Of a stretch of DNA of 18,871 bases, positions 6,425 through 14,732 are shown piece by piece. The notes beneath the pieces were generated by a model that saw only the letters and a list, made by a program, of their open reading frames with translations, was not told where the DNA came from and made no database searches. The stretch is from Acidobacteriota bacterium (GTDB lineage: Bacteria > Acidobacteriota > Terriglobia > Terriglobales > Acidobacteriaceae), in assembly GCA_003225595.1 (NCBI GenBank), contig QIAR01000033.1, positions 602 to 19,472 of the forward strand, given 5' to 3'. Within the stretch, counting starts at the first letter, position 1, and every line of letters starts with the position of its first letter. The position numbers and the translations under genes were made by a program.

Positions 6425-8299
6425 TTACTCCACCGTCACTGATTTCGCCAGATTCCTCGGTTGATCTACATCACACCCGCGCCGCACCGCGATGTGATAT
6501 GCCAGAAGCTGCAGCGGTACGATTTCGAGGATCGGCAAAAGTGCTTCCGGAGCCGGCGGGATGTAGATCACGTGGTCGGCAGCTTCTTTGATTTCCTCGT
6601 CGCCTTCGGTCGCTAGTGCGATCACGATGCCGGAGCGGGCTTTCACCTCTTTCAGGTTGGAGAGGGTCTTTTCGTAGCGCACGCTGGAGCCCGAGTCGTT
6701 GAGATCACGGGTGGCGACAATTACGACTGGAAGATTCTCGTCGATGAGCGCGTTGGGTCCATGCTTCATTTCACCCGCTGGATACCCTTCGGCGTGAATA
6801 TAAGAGACTTCTTTGAGCTTCAGCGCGCCTTCGAGCGCAATCGGATAATGGATACCGCGTCCAAGGAAGAGGAAATCCTGCGCCCGCACGTACTCTTTCG
6901 CCAGATCTTCACATTCTTCTTCGTGGGTTAGCAGGTGCTCGAGCTTGCCGGGAATTCGAGTAAGTTCCTGCACTGCATCCTTGGCCTGTTCTGCGGTCAT
7001 AACCCCGCGGAGTTGCGCCAGATACAACGCAAACAGATACAGGGCTGTGAGTTGTGCGGTGAAAGCTTTGGTCGAAGCTACGCCGATCTCCGGCCCGGCA
7101 TGGGTGTAGATCGTGCCCGCAGATTCGCGGGTGATCATCGAACCTACCACGTTGCAGATGGCGATCGTCTTGGAACCTTTTGCCTTGGCCTCACGCTGCG
7201 CGGCAATGGTGTCGGCGGTTTCGCCGGACTGCGAGATGAGCAAGGTAATTGTGTCTGGGCCGAGGATCGGGTCGCGATAGCGCCACTCGCTGGCGTAATC
7301 TACTTCAACCGGCACTCGCGCCAGGCTTTCGATCATGAACTTGCCGGCTTGCGCGGCATGCCAACTGGTGCCGCAAGCCGCAATATTGATCTTTTTCACC
7401 ACACGGAATTCCGCCTCCGTGATTTCCATTTCATCAAGGAAGACGTGGCCCGTGTCTTGTGAAACGCGACCCAGGGTAGTATCCCTCACCGCCCGCGGCT
7501 GCTCATAGATTTCCTTGAGCATGAAGTGCTTGAACCCGCCTTTTTCGGCCATGATCGGGTCCCAGGTCACATGCTGCACCTGGCGCACAATGGGCTGCCC
7601 GTTGAAGTCGCTGAGTTGGACACCGTCGGACGAAATCACTGCCAGATCGCCGTCCGCGAGGAAGAAAAGATCGCGGGTGTGATACAGAATCGCGGGCACG
7701 TCGGAAGCCACGAAATATTCGTCTTTTCCCAGACCAATCACGGCCGGTGGTCCATTGCGCGCGGCCACGATCTTGTTCGGCTCGTCCACCGCAATGACGG
7801 CCAGCGCAAACACACCGGTTAGGTCCCTCACCGCCTTGCGCACCGCTTCTTCGAGCGATGGCCGGTGACCATTGCCCGGGTTGAGGAAATATTTCTCGAC
7901 CAGATGGGCGATGACCTCAGTATCCGTTTCAGTGGTGAATTTGTGGCCTTCCTCGATCAGCCTCTTTTTGAGCGCAAGATAGTTCTCAATGATGCCGTTG
8001 TGTACGACTACCACGTGGCCGCTGCAATCGCGATGCGGATGCGCGTTCTCTTCCGTCGGCCGCCCATGTGTGGCCCAGCGCGTGTGTCCGATGCCGTAGG
8101 TCCCGTCCAGAGGCTTCAGACGGATGGTTTCTTCCAGATTGCGCAGTTTGCCCTCGGCGCGTCGAACTTGCAGGCCATCTCCATTCCCCGCGACAGCAAT
8201 GCCGGCTGAGTCATACCCGCGGTACTCCAGCCGTCTTAGACCCTCGATAATCACAGGTACAACGCGCTTCTTGCCAACGTAGCCCACTATCCCGCACAT
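6425..8299 (-). CDS. glmS: GlmS, glutamine--fructose-6-phosphate aminotransferase (isomerizing)
   Basis: A complete 624-residue enzyme making glucosamine-6-phosphate from fructose-6-phosphate and glutamine, the entry step to peptidoglycan and other amino-sugar polymers. The N-terminal glutaminase has the catalytic Cys2 (MCGIVGYVG), HTRWATHG at 72-79 and the HNG/ENY oxyanion region at 100-107. Two SIS sugar-isomerase domains follow: CGTSWHAA at 309-316 and SQSGETADT at 356-364 in the first, and RGIHYPIALEGALKLKE plus HAEGYPAGEMKHGP in the second. The C-terminal PRNLAKSVTVE is the conserved tail that closes the ammonia channel. It is slightly longer than the usual 610 residues. GAGGAGC lies 9 bases before the ATG. 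purS lies 72 bases upstream in the same direction, probably cotranscribed. No glmS ribozyme fits in that short gap. Confidence 0.98.
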   Translation of the reverse strand: MCGIVGYVGKKRVVPVIIEGLRRLEYRGYDSAGIAVAGNGDGLQVRRAEGKLRNLEETIRLKPLDGTYGIGHTRWATHGRPTEENAHPHRDCSGHVVVVHNGIIENYLALKKRLIEEGHKFTTETDTEVIAHLVEKYFLNPGNGHRPSLEEAVRKAVRDLTGVFALAVIAVDEPNKIVAARNGPPAVIGLGKDEYFVASDVPAILYHTRDLFFLADGDLAVISSDGVQLSDFNGQPIVRQVQHVTWDPIMAEKGGFKHFMLKEIYEQPRAVRDTTLGRVSQDTGHVFLDEMEITEAEFRVVKKINIAACGTSWHAAQAGKFMIESLARVPVEVDYASEWRYRDPILGPDTITLLISQSGETADTIAAQREAKAKGSKTIAICNVVGSMITRESAGTIYTHAGPEIGVASTKAFTAQLTALYLFALYLAQLRGVMTAEQAKDAVQELTRIPGKLEHLLTHEEECEDLAKEYVRAQDFLFLGRGIHYPIALEGALKLKEVSYIHAEGYPAGEMKHGPNALIDENLPVVIVATRDLNDSGSSVRYEKTLSNLKEVKARSGIVIALATEGDEEIKEAADHVIYIPPAPEALLPILEIVPLQLLAYHIAVRRGCDVDQPRNLAKSVTVE

Positions 8300-8371
8300 A
8301 GGACAAAGCTCCTCTTTTTCGGATGGGGAAGACCGAAGGTTTCTATCGTATGCCTCCCAGCAGTCGGAGAG

Positions 8372-8617
8372 TTAATCTTCGAGGGAGAAACGAAACTCTT
8401 CAATAACTGGGTTGGTAAGGACCTCCCGGGCCATGCGCTCGATTTCAGCTGCGGCTTCCGCCCGATTGAGTCCCCCATTCAACGCGATCTCGAAATACTT
8501 GCCTTGGCGCACGTCCTCCAAACCCTTGTAGCCCATCTTCTTAAGGGCGCCTTGGATAGTCTTACCCTGTGGATCTAAGACACTCCTTTTGAGAGAAACG
8601 TACACGTAGGCTTTCAT
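8372..8617 (-). CDS. purS: PurS, FGAM synthetase small subunit
   Basis: This 81-residue protein begins MKAYVYVSLKRSVLDPQGKT and contains GYKGLEDVRQGKYFEI, the typical PurS pattern. PurS bridges PurQ and PurL in formylglycinamidine ribonucleotide synthetase, step four of purine synthesis. The ATG at 8617 is chosen because PurS proteins start at this point; the open frame continues 11 codons upstream without family similarity. In most genomes purS is followed by purQ and purL, but here glmS follows and neither partner is in view. A TATAAT box sits 13 bases upstream of the ATG, so the mRNA would have a very short leader without a normal Shine-Dalgarno sequence. Confidence 0.92.
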   Translation of the reverse strand: MKAYVYVSLKRSVLDPQGKTIQGALKKMGYKGLEDVRQGKYFEIALNGGLNRAEAAAEIERMAREVLTNPVIEEFRFSLED

Positions 8618-8630
8618 GGGGAGGACCTTT

Positions 8631-8636
8631 ATTATA
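8631..8636 (-). promoter_or_regulatory. Candidate -10 box of purS
   Basis: The minus strand reads gcgTATAAT, 13 bases before the purS ATG. The implied transcript starts about 7 bases before the codon. No convincing -35 hexamer was seen 16-18 bases upstream, so the call rests on the perfect -10 and its similarity to the next upstream gene. Confidence 0.5.
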
Positions 8637-8738
8637 CGCCAGGCCGGCAACTTGTGGCTACGGTTGTTGGTTCGTGACCTTCAGATTAGGGGCAAATCGT
8701 CCCTGCCCCAGTATGTGGCTTTGAGCACCCCAGACTTC

Positions 8739-8981
8739 TTAATCCAATTCCGCGATTTGAGCGGCGAGGTCGGCCAGCGCCTGTTCCAGCATTTTGCGAT
8801 GAAGCAAATTGCGACTGGCCTCAAGTTGCTGGGTCACGCGATTGCGGGAGAGGAGCAAGCCTTCCTTGTGGCGAAGCTTGGCTGCGGTCTCCGAGTTGAG
8901 CACTGCTTTGTGCTGAGGTGCGTTCTCAGCCGCAGCTTCGATTTGTGCCTCGACGGACTTGCTTTCCCAGCCTCGCGCCAT
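8739..8981 (-). CDS. Conserved-looking 80-residue hypothetical protein
   Basis: The protein reads MARGWESKSVEAQIE at its start and MLEQALADLAAQIAELD at its end, largely helical and charged, with a heptad-like pattern over residues 55-80. I remember similar short proteins in acidobacterial genomes but cannot name a domain or function. A TATAAT box ends 7 bases before the ATG at 8981, which would give a leaderless or nearly leaderless mRNA; no Shine-Dalgarno sequence is present. It lies 121 bases upstream of the purS start in the same direction. It is a believable gene because composition, start and stop all fit, but no role is proposed. Confidence 0.7.
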   Translation of the reverse strand: MARGWESKSVEAQIEAAAENAPQHKAVLNSETAAKLRHKEGLLLSRNRVTQQLEASRNLLHRKMLEQALADLAAQIAELD

Positions 8982-8988
8982 TAGTTGG

Positions 8989-8994
8989 ATTATA
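8989..8994 (-). promoter_or_regulatory. Candidate -10 box of the 80-residue gene
   Basis: The minus strand reads gcgTATAAT, with 7 bases to the ATG at 8981, so transcription would begin at or next to the start codon. The -35 region is weak. The rest of the gap up to 9334 holds the plus-strand promoter described separately and no believable gene. Confidence 0.5.
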
Positions 8995-9241
8995 CGCAGT
9001 TAGTGCGGGACGCTTCTCAGGGAAAATCAATTTTACACTTTTACTTTCGCCGAGCGTTGCAGTTCGGACGCGGTCCAGTTTCTTGATTAGATGAAGTACC
9101 AAAATGGAATTGAAGACATAGTCGGGTGATTCGATTTGCCGAGAATTGTGCTTTGTCACGAGTTGTGCCAAGTAGTCAGGCATTAACTGTGACGAAATGT
9201 CGGCAAAGCTGCACTTTTTCTGCGTTTATTTCTTTTTTGTC

Positions 9242-9271
9242 TTTACAAATTTTTCACGCCGGACTTATGAT
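9242..9271 (+). promoter_or_regulatory. Candidate promoter of the sigma54-activator gene
   Basis: TTTACA (9242-9247) and TATGAT (9266-9271) are 18 bases apart; TTACAA would give 17. The region is AT-rich compared with its surroundings. Transcription would start near 9278, about 57 bases before the ATG at 9335. Confidence 0.5.
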
Positions 9272-9334
9272 CTGCCAAACCTATAAAGAACCGAAGCGAA
9301 ATCCCCCACGTCTTCGTATTCGGAAAGCTTGGGT

Positions 9335-11396
9335 ATGCGCTCGGGTTCGCAAAGCCACCTCGATCTCATAGTTGACTCCAGTCGCTATGAAGCTCTGCTT
9401 GAAATGGCAGACCTCATGGTCCATCACGGCAACTTGCCCGAACTATTTCACGAAATGGCGAAGAGGCTACAAAGAGTCGCCAACTTTGAGTTTATCAATA
9501 TATCGCTTCACGATGCATCGCAGAGGCTCATGCGCCTGCACATATGGGAAGGCAGTGAGCAGCCCACTATCCCCATGGAAGTGCCTGTCGAGGACTCGGT
9601 GAGCGGCTGGGTATGGCAGAATCAGCAGCCGCTGGTATTTCCCGATTTGGGTGTGGAGACGCGGTTTCCAACAGTGCCGGACATGCCAAGGGGACGAGGA
9701 ATCCGCTCGTACTGCATGCTGCCTCTGAGCACAGCTCAAAAGCAATTGGGCGCACTGGGCTTTGGCACCTCGAAAGCCTCGGCGTATGGAGAAAGCGATC
9801 TGCAACTGCTGCCGCGGGTGGCGGAACTCATAGCTTTGGCGGTGGAAAATGCGCTGATGCGGCAGGCGCTGAAGGAAGAGAAAGAACGGCTGCAGTCGTT
9901 GGTGGAAATCAACAGTTTGCTGGTCTCCAATCGTGACCTGCAGAAAACGTTTCCCGCCATCTCGGAGAGCGTAAGGCACCTGGTCCGGCACGACTACATG
10001 AGCATCCTGTTGCATGACGTAGAGACCCAGACCATGCGACCTTATGCGAGAGACTGGCCGATGGGCAAGGATCTTCTCCCGGCAGACACGGTAGTGCCCG
10101 TCAAGGATTCTCTAGCGGCGCGGGCCCTGGAGAAAAGCGAGGTAAAGCTCTTCAGCCATTCCGATCTACTCTCGGCCAGGTCGGACTTTCTCTCGCTATT
10201 GTTAGGCAAAGGCATCCGTTCCTACTGTTCGATTCCGCTGATCGGCTCTAAAGGGCCCTTGGGAACGCTGAACCTGGCCAGCAACCAGGAAGATGGATTC
10301 GCACGCCAAGACTGGGTCCTGCTCGGGCAAATTGCAGGACGAATGGCAGTCGCAGTCGAGAATGACCGTGCTTACCATGAAATCGCAGCTCTGAAGAACA
10401 AGCTCACAGAGGAAAAGCTCTACCTGGAAGACGAGATCCGTTCGGAACTCAATTTTGAGGAGATCATTGGTGAAAGCACTGCCCTGAAACGTGTTCTGTC
10501 GCAGGCGAAGACTGTGGCCGCGAGCCAAGCCACGGTGCTGATTCTGGGCGAAACCGGCACCCGGATCATCAGCGGCATGTCGGTGGGCGTGTTGGTAGTG
10601 GAAGCAGCCGAGTACAGCGGCACACGCATCACCGCCCGTTGTGCGTCCAACTGGTCTGTTGGAAAGCGAGCTATTCGGCCATGAACGAGGCGCCTTCACC
10701 GGTGCGATCAGTCAGAAGATCGGCCGGCTGGAGCTGGCGGATCGCGGGACCATGTTCCTGGACGAAGTGGGAGACATCCCGCTGGAGTTGCAGCCGAAAC
10801 TGTTGCGGGTCCTGCAGGACCAGGAATTCGAGCGCCTGGGCAGCACGCGAACCATACGGGTCAACGTCCGGCTGATTGCTGCCACCAATCGCGACCTGGG
10901 CAAGAGCGTGGCCGAGCGCCAGTTCCGTAGTGATCTGTTCTACCGCTTGAATGTTTTTCCCATCCGCATGCCACCGCTTCGCGAGCGACACAAGGATATC
11001 CCGCTGTTGGTGCGTTATTTTGTCCAGAAGTTCGCCCGTCGGATGAACAAGCAAATCGAAACTATCCCGACCGAACCTATGAACGCTCTCATTAACTGGA
11101 GTTGGCCAGGAAATGTGAGAGAGCTGGAGAATTTTCTGGAGCGTTCGGTCATCCTCACCGACGGTTCTGTGCTGCGGGTACCCCTGGCGGAGTTACAGCC
11201 GGAAGCCGAGAGTAGCGCGGCAACGGACAGTACGCTCGAAGCGGCTGATCGCGAACACATCATCCGCTTGCTGCGGGAAACGCGCGGAACGATTTCTGGC
11301 GCGAACGGGGCGGCTGCAAAACTCGGCCTGAAACGCACCACACTGCAATCCAAAATGCAGAAGCTGGGAATCTCTCGCGAAGACTACATCCTTTAA
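9335..11396 (+). pseudogene. Double-GAF NtrC-type sigma54 activator, frame broken at Walker A
   Basis: The upstream part (9335-10561) encodes two GAF sensory domains (about residues 16-175 and 182-347), a coiled linker (348-372), and the start of an AAA+ domain ending GETGT. The downstream part (from 10647, one frame over) resumes with PTGLLESELFGHERGAFTGA, the GAFTGA loop that contacts sigma54, then Walker B FLDEVGD, the arginine-finger region (FRSDLFYRLNVFPIRMPPLRER), the WPGNVRELEN motif and a Fis-type helix-turn-helix (GAAAKLGLKRTTLQSKMQKLG). The expected 28 residues GKE...CAAI, including the essential Walker A lysine, are missing and are replaced by a DprA-like stretch (10562-10645) plus one base. 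As written, translation stops at 10684 and the product cannot hydrolyse ATP. Intact relatives are FhlA/NorR-like activators. GGAAAG lies before the ATG at 9335. Confidence 0.9.
10562..10645 (+). other. DprA-like 28-codon segment inside the sigma54 activator gene
   Basis: Read in the frame of the upstream half, these 28 codons begin RIISGMSVGVLVVEAAEYSG and end TRITARCA. This is the highly conserved DprA/Smf segment (RNRIISGLS.GVLVVEA...SG..ITA..A), which in DprA belongs to the Rossmann-like DNA-processing domain. It occupies the place of the Walker A region of the activator. No other dprA sequence is seen in the window. Confidence 0.85.
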
Positions 11397-11599
11397 TTCC
11401 TGGTCCTGCGGTCGTAGCTCGCGCAGCTGTCTTGCGCTGCCGATGTTTCGGCAATCCGCCGTGAATTCGTCAGAACTGGCAGCCTAGCCAGGTCGCACAG
11501 GATCTGGAGATTTTCATCATGTTCACGTGCCTCAATCAGTTGCGATCACTTCCTAGATTTGGAATTTGGCGTGCGCAGGAGTGTCGTTAAGGAGGCGTT

Positions 11600-11890
11600 G
11601 TGGCGCCAATGTTACGTATAACGATCATGGAAGAGCATGACGTGGCAACGATCCGCCTTGAGGGAAAGCTGGTTGGTCCCTGGGTGGAAGAACTGGAGCG
11701 GTGCTGGAATACAGCCATGACAGGGTGGCGGAACAGCCAGCTGCTCGTAGATCTGAACATGGTGACATTCGTGGATGCATCCGGCAGGGCATTGTTAACC
11801 AAGATGCACAATGCCGGGGCCAAGCTCATGGGCAGAGGAATTTTAACGACTTACATTCTGGAGCAGATCGGGCACTGCCAAGCCGACTAA
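11600..11890 (+). CDS. STAS-domain protein (anti-sigma-factor-antagonist type)
   Basis: A 96-residue single-domain protein. The strand IRLEGKLVGPWVEELERCW and the FVDASGRALLTKMHNAGAKL segment form a STAS fold. DASG matches the D-[S/T]-S-G loop in which SpoIIAA-type antagonists carry the phosphorylatable Ser/Thr. Such proteins bind and release anti-sigma factors or act inside signalling complexes. AAGGAGG lies 4 bases before the GTG at 11600; an ATG at 11609 is the alternative start, with a less ideal distance of 13. The broken sigma54 activator ends 203 bases upstream and the CRP/FNR-type gene begins 322 bases downstream. No partner kinase or phosphatase is seen nearby. Confidence 0.85.
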   Translation: MAPMLRITIMEEHDVATIRLEGKLVGPWVEELERCWNTAMTGWRNSQLLVDLNMVTFVDASGRALLTKMHNAGAKLMGRGILTTYILEQIGHCQAD

Positions 11891-12119
11891 AGATGCGAGC
11901 CGCCACTGCCGATAACAACGGCTACGGAAGCATGGATCCGCTGTTTCTTTTCGCTTGTGGCGTTGATTGGCGGAGGAGGGCTGATACCCACGCGGGTTGG
12001 GAGTTGATTCGCGCAGCGAAGTCTCCGGACCACGATGCAAAGGCTGTGGGTCTGACGTTGCTCTCAGATTCACAAGAGGATCTCACGATTGATATTCATT
12101 CAGAGAAAGAAGCAAAGGG

Positions 12120-12138
12120 GGACCCGCTGCGGGGGTCC
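12120..12138 (+). repeat. GC-rich hairpin upstream of the CRP/FNR gene
   Basis: GGACCC (12120-12125) pairs with GGGTCC (12133-12138) around a 7-base loop. It lies 75 bases before the start codon and is followed by G-rich sequence, not a T-run. The 322-base gap (11891-12212) holds no believable gene; this hairpin is the only structure noticed in it. Confidence 0.4.
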
Positions 12139-12212
12139 GCTGAGCGCGGCTCGGACACAGTGGGGGGGCGCTTGCGTCCTTGTGGGGCGGCCGCTTTCGC
12201 CAGGAGAGAGCA

Positions 12213-12923
12213 ATGAATGCTCCCTATGGCTTGGAGACCGGTGAGAACTGCCTGAGCTGCAAGCTGAGAAAGAACTGTGCTTTCTGCAGCTTCTCGCCGG
12301 AGGTACTAAAGCACTTCAACAACATCGGCCATATAAGTGCTTTGCCGGGAGGCGCGCTGCTGTTCATCGAAGGCCAGATGCCACGAGGAATATTCGTGCT
12401 GTGCTCGGGCAAAGTAAAACTTTCCACTACTTCGAAAGACGGCAAAGTTCTCATCCTGAAGATTGCCGGATCGGGTGAGGTGCTCGGCCTGAGCGCGGTG
12501 ATTGCCGGTACTGCGTGTGAGCTGACGGCGGAGACTGCCATGCCGTGTCAGATCAATTTCGTGGAGCGGGAAGCGCTGCTGCGATTCGTGGCTAAACACG
12601 GCGAGGCGGGACTGCATACTGCCCAAGCTCTCAGCAAGGAGTTTCAAGCGGTTTACCAGGACATCCATGACCTCGTGATGGCGCGTTCATCGGCCGGCAA
12701 GCTGGCGAAATTGCTGCTTTCCTGGATTCCCATTCGCGAAAACGGAAAAGAAGTCCGCATCTCTTCCGGTCTCACGCATGAAGAGATGGCGCAGATGATC
12801 GGTTCTTCACGGGAAACAGTAACCCGGCTGTTAAGCGATTTGAAGAAGAAGCAGTTCATCCGGCTGGAAGGATCCATGCTGGTGATCCGCAATCGAACAG
12901 CCCTCGAAGCTTTGGCGTCGTAG
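12213..12923 (+). CDS. CRP/FNR-family transcription regulator with N-terminal Cys cluster
   Basis: A 236-residue regulator. The N-terminus holds CLSCKLRKNCAFC (Cys13, 16, 22, 25). A cyclic-nucleotide-binding-type beta barrel follows at about 38-125 (GGALLFIEGQMPRGIFVLCSG), then a dimer helix and a winged helix-turn-helix with LTHEEMAQMIGSSRETVTRLLSDL at 187-210. SRETVTR resembles the CRP recognition helix more than that of FNR. The four cysteines resemble the [4Fe-4S] ligand region of FNR, so oxygen or nitric-oxide sensing is plausible but unproven. Further cysteines are at 64, 102 and 112. The ATG at 12213 has AGGAGAG just upstream; a longer open frame to 12180 adds residues that look non-homologous. 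A strong terminator follows. Confidence 0.93.
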   Translation: MNAPYGLETGENCLSCKLRKNCAFCSFSPEVLKHFNNIGHISALPGGALLFIEGQMPRGIFVLCSGKVKLSTTSKDGKVLILKIAGSGEVLGLSAVIAGTACELTAETAMPCQINFVEREALLRFVAKHGEAGLHTAQALSKEFQAVYQDIHDLVMARSSAGKLAKLLLSWIPIRENGKEVRISSGLTHEEMAQMIGSSRETVTRLLSDLKKKQFIRLEGSMLVIRNRTALEALAS

Positions 12924-12944
12924 AAGCACATCTACACGCCTAAT

Positions 12945-12981
12945 GAGGCGGCCGACTGTCCTCCCCGGTCGCCTCTTTTTT
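12945..12981 (+). terminator. Rho-independent terminator of the CRP/FNR gene
   Basis: GAGGCGGCCG (12945-12954) pairs with CGGTCGCCTC (12966-12975), ten pairs including one G-U, around an 11-base loop, and six T residues follow (12976-12981). It lies 22 bases after the stop codon at 12923 and separates this gene from the converging LytTR gene. Confidence 0.92.
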
Positions 12982-13039
12982 CACTCTGGATGAAGTCCTG
13001 CCTCGGAACCGTCGAAACCACCACCCTTTCGACTGCTAA

Positions 13040-13819
13040 TCAGAGACCAAACAATTCTCGCAAGCGGCGGGTTTGGGCGCGGCTCACGGGGATCTCCGTC
13101 TGCTTCTTATCATCCATGCGCAACTGGTAGGAACTCTTGAACCAGGGGACGACTTCCTTAATGCGATTAATATTCACAAGGTAAGAGCGGTGAGCACGCC
13201 AGAACAGGTTGGGGTCGAGGCTGTCGAGCAGTTCTTCTAACGTCCGGCAGTTGGACTGGCCTTCCATGCCAGTGGGACCACTGGTGACCACGGTGATCAC
13301 GCCGTCTTCGATGGAGGCATAACAGATGTCCTTCTGGTCCACAAGGAACAGACGGCCGACGGCCTTGATAAGAATCTTGGAGCTCTGAGGCTTTTGGGAT
13401 TCGAGCATGCGCACCAGCGTCTCCAATCGGTCATTTGAAGAGTTGGTGGACTCCAGCTTGGCGCGCGCTTTCCGCACAGATTGCGCGACGCGCTTTTTGT
13501 CGAACGGTTTCAGCAGATAATCGACTGCATTCACCTCGAATGCTTTCACCGCGTATTGATCGAAGGCGGTGGCGAATACGATTTTCGGGAGTGGGACTTT
13601 CCTGTCGAGCAGCTTCTTGATTACGCCAAAACCGTCGAGTCCGGGCATCTGGACGTCAAGGAAAACGAGATCAGGGTTGTGCTCACGAATCAGGTTAACG
13701 GCTTCGACGCCATTCTTGCCCTGAGCCACGATACTGACATCGTCTAGATCCTTCAATAAATAGGCAAGCTCGTCGCGGGCCAACTGCTCGTCATCTACGA
13801 TCACCGCAGATAAGGGCAT
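13040..13819 (-). CDS. LytTR-family response regulator
   Basis: A 259-residue two-domain regulator. The receiver (about 1-120) has the acidic pair D9/D10, the phosphoacceptor D55 (FLDVQMPG), T84 and K104 (LLKPF). After a linker, the LytTR DNA-binding domain occupies about 155-258 (ILIKAVGRLFLVDQKDICYAS, FWRAHRSYLVNINRIKEV). Such proteins bind direct repeats and often control exopolysaccharide, virulence or transport genes. The ATG at 13819 is favoured over an upstream start at 13834 because GGGAGG lies just before it. No cognate histidine kinase is in the window. A candidate promoter lies about 30 bases upstream. The gene is tail-to-tail with the CRP/FNR-type gene. Confidence 0.95.
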   Translation of the reverse strand: MPLSAVIVDDEQLARDELAYLLKDLDDVSIVAQGKNGVEAVNLIREHNPDLVFLDVQMPGLDGFGVIKKLLDRKVPLPKIVFATAFDQYAVKAFEVNAVDYLLKPFDKKRVAQSVRKARAKLESTNSSNDRLETLVRMLESQKPQSSKILIKAVGRLFLVDQKDICYASIEDGVITVVTSGPTGMEGQSNCRTLEELLDSLDPNLFWRAHRSYLVNINRIKEVVPWFKSSYQLRMDDKKQTEIPVSRAQTRRLRELFGL

Positions 13820-13850
13820 TACGCCTCCCCACAAAAGCCAACGGTAGAAA

Positions 13851-13880
13851 AGTATAGCGGTTGTACGCGGACGCCGTAAA
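13851..13880 (-). promoter_or_regulatory. Candidate promoter of the LytTR gene
   Basis: On the minus strand TTTACG (13875-13880) and TATACT (13851-13856) are 18 bases apart. TATACT matches the -10 consensus at 5 of 6 positions, while the -35 is only 4 of 6. The leader would be about 25 bases. Confidence 0.45.
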
Positions 13881-14043
13881 ACGAGACGCCCGGCCCGGAG
13901 GAAAGCTATGGCAAAAGCTAGCGCTTAAGCGTCGATTCCACAGCATCTTTGTAAGGCAATGTGATTGGCACTAATAATTAGGTACTGTTCAAGAAACTCT
14001 TGGAGACCAGATCGCCTCAAACAGGAGCTTTCGAGCGTGATTC

Positions 14044-14541
14044 TCAGGAGCGGCTTCCACCGGCGACGCGAGGCTTATTCGGGCGCTCGCGTACACTGGC
14101 GACAGGTTTGTGGTGAAGGTGGTCATGATCGGATCGTCCATTGGACGGTTCGATTCGTGTTTTCACGATGCGCTCGAGCATGGAAGGCAGAAGGGCCAAG
14201 CTTTCACCTTTCCCGACCAGAGCATCGAAGAGTCTTAGCTGTTGCTCAGGCAGGTGGGCCAAAAAACCAGAATAGAGTATGATGTGGGTGCCTGGGCTAA
14301 TCCTGCGAATCTTTCGCGCTACCGTTACTCCATTCATTTTAGGCATTTGGTAGTCTAGGAGAACTACATCTATTTTGTTTTCTGCAATGAGTTCCAAGCC
14401 CTCACGCCCGTTCTCGGCCGTCAATACCCTGTAGCCGTGAAACTGCAGAACGGTCTTCCGAATCTCTAGTTCCGCCTCGGAATCATCGATACAGAGGAGA
14501 GTTGGCCTGTAGTGCAAACGGGAGCTAGTTCGTGTTCGCAT
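14044..14541 (-). CDS. Single-domain response regulator (CheY-like receiver)
   Basis: A 165-residue protein with one receiver domain: LLCIDDSEAE (D19/D20), the phosphoacceptor D63 in VVLLDYQMPKMNG, S91 in ILYSGF and K111 in VGKGE. After about residue 130 there is a basic, His/Pro-rich tail (IVKTRIEPSNGRSDHDHLHHKP) with no recognised domain. Without an output domain it probably relays phosphate or acts by protein contact. A weak ribosome site precedes the ATG at 14541. It lies 224 bases upstream of the LytTR gene in the same direction, with no kinase in view. The gap between them shows nothing more than a 10-bp palindrome (CGCTTAAGCG, 13922-13931). Confidence 0.9.
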   Translation of the reverse strand: MRTRTSSRLHYRPTLLCIDDSEAELEIRKTVLQFHGYRVLTAENGREGLELIAENKIDVVLLDYQMPKMNGVTVARKIRRISPGTHIILYSGFLAHLPEQQLRLFDALVGKGESLALLPSMLERIVKTRIEPSNGRSDHDHLHHKPVASVRERPNKPRVAGGSRS

Positions 14542-14732
14542 CGTGGGACCTGCTCATAGAGTTGGCGACCTTTAGAAGCTGTTTTGAACAATCAGAGTTG
14601 TCTGTAACCCAACCAAACCAAATTACGCGACGTTCTTGCCCTTCCGCCATTCCCCCTGTTGTGTCTTGTGGCAGCCTGCTGGGGAATGGTCTGTGCCAGA
14701 GTTGCCATATTTGTGCCGATCCCCGACAGAGT

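Noticed and set aside
8300..8371. glmS ribozyme between purS and glmS
   Set aside because: The gap is only 72 bases, much shorter than the ribozyme, and lacks its core sequences.
8926..9183. Minus-strand open frame of 85 codons upstream of the 80-residue gene
   Set aside because: It overlaps the better-supported 80-residue gene and its promoter, and has no family resemblance.
12089..12102. FNR box (TTGAT-N4-ATTCA) upstream of the CRP/FNR gene
   Set aside because: Only the first half matches; the second half differs at two of five bases, too weak to call.
13960..13985. Sigma54 -24/-12 promoter (TTGGCACTAATAATTAGG)
   Set aside because: The TGGCAC part matches, but no GC doublet or TTGC occurs at the needed distance, so it fails the GG-N10-GC rule.
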